From positions 20,230,113-20,294,112 of the forward strand of contig CM040092.1 of the NCBI GenBank assembly GCA_022496805.1: a DNA stretch of 64,000 nucleotides, in the 5' to 3' direction. Both the position numbers and the translations under genes were made by a program. The DNA comes from Pohlia nutans (taxonomy: Eukaryota; Streptophyta; Bryopsida; Bryales; Mniaceae). Shown here piece after piece: positions 55,555-64,000 of this stretch (position 1 is its first letter; each line of letters opens with the position of its first letter). The notes under the pieces are model-generated. The model was not told the DNA's origin. It worked only from the letters and a program-made list of their open reading frames with translations, and searched no databases.

Positions 55555-56370
55555 TTAACCCCTAACCGTCCCGACGTCCATATTTTGGACGTTTTTAGGG
55601 GGTACGTTCACCTTTGAAGAGCTGTAACGTTTGCAAAAAGTGTCCAAATTTAATGAATTTTTGGACAAACAAACCGCATGATGTACAAAATAAGTGGTAA
55701 AAATTTCAAATCAATCCAAGATGTATTGAATTTTTGGTGATCATTTGAAAGTAGGGGTCTTTTCTTTGGACAGTTTTTGTGCATTTTGATGGTTGCAACT
55801 TCGGGGGCTTGTATCTCCTTCGTCCCATGTATGTTTTCAATATAAAAAAAATTGTTGGGTTGGATTCCCCTTGAAGTCTAGTTATCATGATAAATTTTCA
55901 TGTCAATCCATGTTGTTCTGAATGTTTGGGAGTCATTTTAGTGCACAGGTCTAGTTTGGACACTTTTTTGGGGTCAAATTGGTCACTTTTTGGGCTACTT
56001 TTTGACATTGCAAGGCCATTTTAGGGCACATTAAATTTTTTCATGAGTTTTTTTTTGTACCAGTGTGTTTATATGATGATTTTGATCTACTTTATAGTTC
56101 AAAGTTTTTCATTTGAGTAACTTTGAAAACGAATTTCACCTCTAATCATGTTGCCAGGAAAATTTCAGCATCCTTCTTTAACGCTAAAACACTATGATCT
56201 TGCAATCTATATGGCCAAATGACTTCAAATTTGATCCACATGATCTACAACATGTATATTACAAGATTGTATGGTTGAGATTCCCATACCTCACTTACAT
56301 TTAGACCTAAAACACATCAAAAGCAATGATGTTTTTAAGCCCAAAAAAGCTAGGGACGCTTAGGGGTTAA
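55555..56370. mobile_element. TTAA-ended element, family C (C3)
   Basis: TTAACCCCTAACCGTCCCGACG to AGGGACGCTTAGGGG-TTAA, 816 bp. Confidence 0.85.
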
Positions 56371-56463
56371 GTCAATTAGGTGTTTAGGAGTTGATCAAAA
56401 ATTGAAAGAGATTTAAGAAACATAAGAAAAGTATAATTTTGAAGCTTACATAGTTGTAAAATA

Positions 56464-56468
<5 letters not shown>

Positions 56469-56554
<86 letters not shown>
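56469..56554. repeat. (TA)n microsatellite
   Basis: About 40 TA units with one TG interruption near 56541. The open frame across it (Tyr-Ile repeats) is an artefact. Confidence 0.95.
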
Positions 56555-59500
56555 AATAATGAAATATGTTAATGGATCTTGTTAAGCTTAGGATAATGTC
56601 AATTTTCAATCTTGCTCTAATAGATGGCAGCCGAAACAAATGATGTTATTTTTCATTGTTAATAACATTTTCATTCAATTTTCTATTTGTTAAAAATATT
56701 GGTAATACACAACATCATAATATTCTAAATTCTAGATTACATGTTCTTTGTGTAGTTTAGATATTCTAAAACAATTTTAGAATTTTCTAAAGAATCTTGG
56801 AGAATTATCAACTTTACAAGTTGTTGCTAAAGTATGTGACCTTCAAAGTCTCTTATTAACACACTATCAAGGTGTTTATATGGTACGGTCCTCTAGAATT
56901 CTTGTCACTATGCACTCTTTTAAGGATTTTGAGAACTTGAAAATCCATTACAGAGAAAAAATAAATTATGTGAAATCTAAAGTGGTAGGATGAACCGTAC
57001 TAATAAAAGAGAACAAATTTTTGATAGAAAATTGAAAATTCATCATTACATTTTAATAGAGGATGAAACAAAGGGTAAACTAGTGCATTGTCACAGTGCA
57101 TAATATGCACTCTAAATTCTAAAAGAAAAGGAGGACAAAGGGTTGTGGATGGAAGTTTGAGTTATAAATTTTTCCAGTGCTCAAATATATGAAGGAAAAT
57201 ATCTTCCAATTTTTTCATTTTTTTTTAATTGATAAAAGTTTCAAATTTTTAAATGTGTTATTTTTGGGAGGGATTATTTGTTTCTTTATTTTTTAATTTC
57301 TTTTTATGAATTTTTTTTGAATGTACTTGAGAATGAAATTTTTCAGGTTGAATTATTTTTAGATTTTTGAATATTGAATTAAATATGAACTTTATTTACA
57401 TTCAAAGTTTGATCATAAATTGGTAAAACTGTTATTTGAATGGGAGTTTTGATTTTCGAAGTTTTCAACATAAAATCATTTTAACATTTTAAAATTTTAT
57501 GTTTTGATTAATGTGTACATAAATTTAGAAATTGGTTCACTCATTTTTCATTGAATCATTGCTACATAATTTTCAAATTGGTTTGAAAGTTAGCTTTTTA
57601 AACAAAATGCTCAAAGTGCATAAATGTTCACCAAAATGTAATTAGTTTACCAAGAGGAGTTAGTGGACCATACCAGACAAACACCCATCACCACGTGTAA
57701 GGAGACCCTTTAATCACTTTTAGCATGCACAATTTTGAAAATTAAAAGTTGGTTATTGTTTCATTGCATTTGGCTCAAATAAACCGCCTCCAATTTGACA
57801 CCAAATTCAAAACATTTGGTTCCATATTATGGGTTCTTGATACTCTTACCTTCCACCTTTACTTGGTGTTGCACTTCGATTACCTCTAAATGAATGTAAT
57901 CGATAGTTCAATCAAATATACTCTAAGTATCCTACTAGACTAATTGCACCTCTTCATATTCAAATATTGAATCAATCATGGAGGTTGGAAAATAAAAATC
58001 CATTCATGCCCACTTTAGTTCGGCCTTTCCACTTACATTTTCTAGAAATTAGTGTATTTGATGATTCAATGGGTGTATTTCATAGATCAATATACTAATT
58101 GCACGTTTACAAATTCAAATATTTAATCTAATTTAGCATTAGAGTTGTACAACACGAGATACAAAAGTTGAAAAATAGAAATGAAGAAAAAACTCCAAAA
58201 TCTTATAAATATGAATAATGTTCAATTTGTTTGATTTTTTAGGACGATATAAGGGGTGGATTGATAGACATCACCCCACCTTTTCACCTCGTCGTTCATT
58301 TTTACCTCCTAAAAATAAATGAAATTGATGATCTAATAGAGTATATTATATGTCATAAGACATAATTGCACTCTTACAAATTCAGGTTTTCAATCAATTC
58401 AACCATTAGAGGGGCATTTATAAGAAATATAGAGCTTGGAAGATGAAAATTAGTTCATCCATATTTTAATTTTTACATCTCCATTATTGGGTAGTTGCTA
58501 GGTAGGTGCACCAATTTTTTGGTCACAACTGGTGTTTTTGGCCTTTTTTTAACCTTTTGAATTCAATATAAGATTATTGGACGGAAACAAACTTGTAGGA
58601 TTATGAAAAGCAAGTAATATCCATATTTTAAAACACAAATATGATGTTCAATTTCAAAAATTAAGTTGCAAGATTAGAGAACAAAGTGCATTTGTAATAT
58701 TTTTTTGCAGTCACACTAGCACTCCATTTGTAATGCTATTTTTGGAATTTAAACTTCAAAATTCTTGCCCAACTGCTTGTGTATATAGAATTTCACGTAT
58801 TGTACTCATTTATGCAATTTTTGGTGTAGGAATATTTTCTATATTGCTTTTTACTTAATATTGACATCTTTTAGCATTTAGGCATTTTAAGCATGTGAAA
58901 GAAAATTTGGATAAATTTAAAATCATTATCGTAAACTATATAAGATATTACACATGAGTTTTGAATTGAAATTGCAAAGAAAATTAGAAATCATCTACAA
59001 TATTCATCATTGAACTTTCATCACGTTCATCGTGTTTTTTGTTTAACAAGGCACTTTCAAAACTTCATGTTTCTTTATAAAGCCTTCAAACCAAAAGAAG
59101 CATATCTTTAGATTTTATATACACCAATTTCACCATTTGTCAAAAAAAATTACTTAAAAACATCACCAATGAGTTTTTAATATGTTTTGAAAAAGAGAGA
59201 TTCTGACAACTATGTACCTTATGCATTCAATGCACGCCCAAAGTTTCATCAAAGTTGGTGCACCCTACCTTGCAACTACCCTTGTTCCTCGTAGAAATGA
59301 GTATATTTGATAATTCAATGAAACATGTAGCAGGAAAGTAGACTGATTGTCACCTCTATAAATTGAAATTTTTAATCAAATGCAGCATTGGAATTGCACA
59401 ACATAAGATACAAAGTTAGAATATGAAAGCACTTAGTATAACCATTGTGTGCTTGGGGAACAATTGAAATTTTGGTAGTACCTATCATGTTAATTTTTGG

Positions 59501-59902
59501 TATGGTTTTTGAAACTTTTCTTTTTGTTGTCGAAAAACGGAAGAACTTCACCGAATACAATTTTTTTTTTCTCAATTTGACCTTGGAGCAAGAAATTATG
59601 GCATTTCAAGATTTAAATTTTTTTTTTTACCAAGGATGGGCAAGGTGCACAAGCCATTTGTATTTAAGAACACAACATAATAGTTCCAAATTGTATTCTT
59701 TTTGCATTCATAGGATATCTTTGCATCTTCCTCCTATCATAACATTCAATAGTCTTCATGTTCTTTGCCTTTCTCCCATGCATCATCTTGGGACTCCACA
59801 TGTTTACTAAGCTACTAATGTGGTCTTGTTGGTTATGGAATATGTTGTATTATTTACTATGGGGCAAGGCAGAGCCACTACAAGCTAATGAATGTTATGA
59901 TA
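56555..59902. other. Long AT-rich stretch without recognised genes
   Basis: I read both strands and found only short frames rich in Phe, Ile, Asn and Lys. No RNA gene, no paired ends and no copy of the families above were seen. It may be very old repeat DNA. Confidence 0.5.
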
Positions 59903-61200
59903 CACTACTAGAAAATCTGTGTTCCAAATAACAAATATTGCACTGAAATTTGTTGTTTGTTCTAATTGTTTTGAATGTATTGTCTAGTTCATCAGTCAAC
60001 AAAAACTTGTTGATCCAAAACATTAAAAAAATTAAAAAAAAAAAATTTCAAAAAGATATAAAAGTCGCCCAAAATTATTTTTGTCGCTTGAACAGAATTT
60101 ATGGCCTGCATGATCAATTTTTTTGGCTGCCTAAGAAAAAAAGTGGACTACCAAGGGTAGAAATTTTGAATTGCCCAGGGAAAACTATGGGCTACCCAAA
60201 CAATACTGCGGGGTCCACCATGGTTTGCTCAGGCTCCATTGAAGGTGGCCAAAATCAAACCCCCGATCGCCTTACTCCAAACTAACCATTAAACCACCAT
60301 TCCACGTGGATTTCTTCATGCAAATTCAATGAATTTTTTTCTTAATTATAAATGAACACATCCATTGGGGATTCTTTTGCCATGTAATTTATTTATTTTT
60401 AAATTCAATTTTTTTTTGTAGTAGATAATGTAGGTTTTTTTCTATATCTACAAAAAAACTCAAAAAAATTTGAATCATTTTTTTAGGACAAAATCATGAT
60501 GGTAGGAAGTTGTTTTTTTTCTCACAATATGTTTGGATATGTTTAGCAACGTTAAAAATTGTGTTCTTTGAAAAAAAAAAATTGCAGTAGATCATGCAAG
60601 TTCTTTTGTATATCTACAAAAGCTTTCAAGTTTTCTGAATTTCTTTTTTGGACAAAATTGTGATGGCTATAGCTATTATTTTTCTTTGTCGCATCAGACT
60701 ATGGATATTTTTAGCTACACTAAAAACTTATTTTTTCAATTTATTTTTGCAGCAGATCATGCAAGCATTTTTGCACATCTAGAAAAAAAATCAATTCTTT
60801 TGAAAATTACTTAATTTTGATGAAATCTCCTATCTACATTGAAAACAAGTTTATTAAAAACAAAACAATAACATAGTGTAAATTGCCTACTAAAACATTC
60901 TTACAATTAGAATTGACATTTTTCAATATAAAACTTCAACATAGAACTTCAAAATGAAACTTTAGAATAAGTATTATAATATTATGTTATTATTATTATA
61001 TATATTATAACATTTTTATTTTATTTTATTTCTGTTGATTCGGTCACAATTTTTCTTGTACCGCTAAAACCAACAGAAACTAAGAGTCGTTTATTGAACT
61101 CTTTACAAGAAGTTGTTAAATATGTCAAGTCATAATCGCTAGTGTCCAAAACAATAAGAAACTGTTGATTTTTTGTTGGTTTGGTAGGCATTTTCTAGTA
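59903..61200. mobile_element. Possible non-autonomous CACTA element
   Basis: Left CACTACTAGAAAATCTGTG and right GGCATTTTCTAGTAGAG form an approximate inverted pair about 1.3 kb apart. The inside is AT-rich with no transposase frame. The pairing could be chance. Confidence 0.35.
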
Positions 61201-61237
61201 GAGATACAATATGTGTCTAGTGGACTAAGTAAAGGTG

Positions 61238-62292
61238 TAAGGTAACTATACCTTAACCCCTAAAGGACCAGGTGGAAGCATTGTGCTCAAGAATCATTTT
61301 TTTACTTTAGTAACTTATTTGAATTCCATAATTTTGACTCAATGTTAACTAGAGAATTGTAAATGTCCATTACGAGAACAAAAAAATTCTTCAAAATTTG
61401 CAATTACGTTGATCAATCCACTGGGAAAAAACTAAAACGTCAACGTAGGTGAACTTGGAACATGGTTGTTAGGGAGGTTGATGACCTGGAGGGCGTTTTC
61501 ACACTAGGATGTCACATTTGTTAAAAAAAAAAGTGTACAATGTGTAAAACATTTGCCATTACTGCATCATTAACACTATATAATAATTAGAGAAAATGTT
61601 TAAATATATTTTAAAAGGAATATTTTTCAGAAACTTTGAAATCTTTTATACATATTTTATATTATTTGGGATTATTTGGGAATACTCCAAAAATAAACTT
61701 GAAATCTTTACATATGTTATGCCATATAACAATTAATATCGATCACAAACACCGACTCAACGAGTTACCAACAAATCACTTCATCCAAACATAAATATTT
61801 TAGAATCCATCATTGTTGTTGTATTAAGTTTTAGAACACCATTTGTGGTGAGCACCTAGATATAGTACATCTTTGTATGCCCTTGAAATTTCAAACGCTA
61901 ATCATGGTTCTAGAATTTATGAAAATGTTTGTAGTGAGTGACCTATTTGATTTTGCTAAAAATTTCAGAAAACAACTCATGAACAAACCTTATTACCATG
62001 TAATATGTGCGGGTAGATTGTTCTAAAAATTGATATACAATCTCACAATTAAGTTCTCTTTGAGCTTCAACAGTGAAGTTTTCTACATGAACTCCAATTA
62101 TGAGATACAACTGCATTCTTGAAAGCATCACGAAAAAGTGATAAAATTTTAGGGACAAACATAGTTCTTTAGGGGTTAAAAGGAGCATTTACCTTAAAAC
62201 ATGCGTATTTACTTCACTGTGACATTTCAGCAGAAAAATGTCACATAATAGTAGATATGCACGCTTTAAGATGAATGCTCTCTTTAAAGTAT
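61238..62292. mobile_element. Inverted-repeat element, family G (G3), split by D2
   Basis: Left AAGGTAACTATACC, right AAAGTATAATTACCCTA. The D2 element occupies the TTAA that follows ATACC in G1. Confidence 0.65.
61253..62179. mobile_element. TTAA-ended element, family D (D2)
   Basis: TTAACCCCTAAAGGACCAGG to AGTTCTTTAGGGG-TTAA, 927 bp. Confidence 0.85.
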
Positions 62293-62540
62293 AATTACCC
62301 TAGAGAAATTCAAGTTGACTTGATAATTCTTCTTGACCTCCTATGCACGCAACACTTGATTATTTCACATTTATGGCTACCAATGTACATTTTGTTCAAA
62401 ACCACACATGTAGAAAGTATCCCACCACATGCCCCACAAAAAAATTGTTTGTATATATTATGTATTAAAAATAGGTTGTCAAATTAACATCTACAATATA
62501 ATGAAAATTTAACCCTTAGAATCTTGTGGGAGGAAAAAAA

Positions 62541-62945
62541 ATGCGCTATCTAATTGAAGTATTTATTCTTGAATTTATTCACGACATTGTTTGTATGAAA
62601 TGCAAATTTGGACATGATGTAGACCATAATGCCAAATTCTTGGTTACCATGGCCAAAAATCACAAAACCAAGGCTAATGACCAAAATGTTAATTAACAGT
62701 AGTTATATCAAGTAAGGTATATTTCGTAAACCAAGTGTACTAGATAGAGTAAATAGACCAAGTAGCTCACATAGTCAAAGAAAAAGACCAAAATATCATA
62801 CCGTACTTGATATACATTGCATGTCTCACATACATAGCTTTTGCATTTTTGACCTTTGGTTTTGACTTTGCAATCTTTGGCTTTGGCAATGTGGTTTTTC
62901 ACCATAGTAGCCTCGCATTTAGCATTATGGTCTATATCTTGTTCA
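62541..62945. repeat. Inverted pair encoding the same peptide motif
   Basis: The plus-strand 51-codon frame 62541-62696 contains CMKCKFGHDVDHNAK and TMAKNHKTKAND. The minus strand at about 62945-62840 encodes DIDHNAKCEATMVKNHIAKAKD. The two arms, about 100 bp each and 150 bp apart, are diverged inverted copies. Function unknown; it may be the remains of a gene or of a hairpin element. Confidence 0.45.
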
Positions 62946-63331
62946 AAATTGTATTCCAATTTTTTTTCTTTCCAAATTCCAATTTGCATTCTCCTCCTTC
63001 GTACACCATCATTCATTATTCTCATCCCCACTCATTATTCCATCTATCCAAGTAGTTTAAATATGGACATGGTGTTGTAGGGCTTGTTATATATATATAT
63101 CAAAAATTCTTTTTTTCAATATTTCCTTTGGGCTTATAGAAGATAAAAAATTCTTTGAATTTATCATTCAAATGTTAAATTTATAGGAAAATGAGTTCAC
63201 AAAACAATATCTAGTGTCTTGATAGTTTTTTGCACCTCTTTCCATTGCAAGATTTTTGGGATATGCTAAACACCTCCACTATTCTTGAAGCTTAGGAGAA
63301 AAGCTTAACAACTCTTTTTTTAAATAAAGGA

Positions 63332-63832
63332 TTTAACCCTAAATGACAAAGGGGTAAGGAGAGAACATCATTAGTTTCCAAAATTTGTAAATTTTATAAC
63401 ACTAGGACAATATTGAAGTCTTTGTCTTTGAAAATTTCTCCTTGGTAAAGTTTAACTTGAATTGACATGATTCAAATTGAGCTGGAAAGTAGACGTGCTT
63501 TTCTATTTGGTCACTTACAGGTTAAACCGCCATTTCTTGTAGTGCAATTTTTTTACACCAAAGGCAATCAAAGTCACTTGCAATTTTTGAGCAAGATACA
63601 AAAAAAACTTTTTTTTTCACTTTAAACAATTATGATTTGCAATTTTTACAATCAAATGTCATGAAATTTTTTCCACACACTCTTTTAGTAATTTAGTATA
63701 AGATCCTACGTTTGAAAATAAAAAAAGAAAAGATTTGTATTTCATTTTTGCTCAATGCATTAGAAATGATTGTTTTGAATGATTTCAGGTGAAACATAAT
63801 TATTATGATCTTCAAGGGTTAACCTTTTAGTG
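63332..63832. mobile_element. Possible TTAA-ended element, family I
   Basis: Begins TTTAACCCTAAATGACAAAGG and ends ATCTTCAAGGG-TTAA. The inverted repeat is weak beyond CCCT. Its right TTAA is also the left one of E2. Confidence 0.3.
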
Positions 63833-64000
63833 CCTAGCTGACCACATCCTAGTCATTGGAGTGTCAAAAATGCTAATAACAGAAAATTTGTGAAGAATTG
63901 GATTTTGAATTGTGAAGTTCAAAGTTGGAGATCTATAATACACATCTTCTAGAAAAAGAAAATTTCAAGTTGGAGTTGTACAACTATCAAAATACCTATG
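63829..64000. mobile_element. TTAA-ended element, family E (E2), cut by window edge
   Basis: TTAACCTTTTAGTGCCTAGCT matches the left end of E1 (TTAACCCTTTAGTGCCTAGAG). The right end lies beyond the window. Confidence 0.65.

Noticed and set aside
56376..56639. Open frame of Tyr-Ile repeats on the minus strand
   Set aside because: It is the translation of a (TA)n microsatellite.
59445..59810. 121-codon plus-strand frame
   Set aside because: Very rich in Phe, Leu and low-complexity T-tract translation; looks like chance in AT-rich DNA.
60240..60310. tRNA-like stretch
   Set aside because: It has a superficially similar T-arm region but no acceptor stem or anticodon arm pairing. I found no tRNA or rRNA gene in the window.

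Overview
The window looks like nuclear DNA of a land plant. It has intron-bearing genes with GT/AG splice sites, a nuclear gene for a plastid ribosomal protein with a transit peptide, a DM13/DOMON/cytochrome b561 gene and a plant NiaP-type transporter. The DNA between them is AT-rich and packed with short inverted-repeat (MITE-like) elements. The species cannot be fixed from the sequence. Repeat content and the odd transposase types make a seed-free plant (fern, lycophyte or bryophyte) plausible, but that is a guess.

Three genes could be rebuilt with every splice phase closing. (1) A 5-exon minus-strand major-facilitator transporter at 476-7047 (522 aa) of the NiaP/OCT7 nicotinate transporter family. 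(2) A 14-exon plus-strand gene at 21761-29332 (907 aa) for a secreted/membrane DM13-DOMON-DOMON-cytochrome b561 protein. (3) A 2-exon plus-strand gene at 33246-36007 (222 aa) for plastid ribosomal protein S9. Weaker candidates are a multi-exon gene starting at 41520, a GC-rich 86-codon frame divergent from the b561 gene (20871-21131), and small frames near 8134, 14500, 48500 and 62541.

The rest is mobile DNA. The commonest class is a set of elements with ends TTAA-CCCYTAA...TTARGGG-TTAA, present in about two dozen copies and falling into at least eight internal families (called A-F, H and I here). They share little beyond their ends. Several copies sit exactly at a TTAA that is still empty in a sister repeat. 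Other elements are Stowaway-like MITEs (TA target), CACTA-type MITEs (3-bp duplications), near-perfect 150-bp hairpins with 4-bp duplications, and several other inverted-repeat families, often nested two or three deep. A Tc1-type DD34E element with a single in-frame stop lies at 37384-38972.

The region 13246-16912 (minus) holds a decayed multi-exon gene. One exon carries the C-terminal motif of a tyrosine recombinase most like Crypton-type enzymes. Mobile elements are unevenly spread: the transporter introns are largely made of MITEs, the S9 intron carries one, and the b561 gene introns show none.
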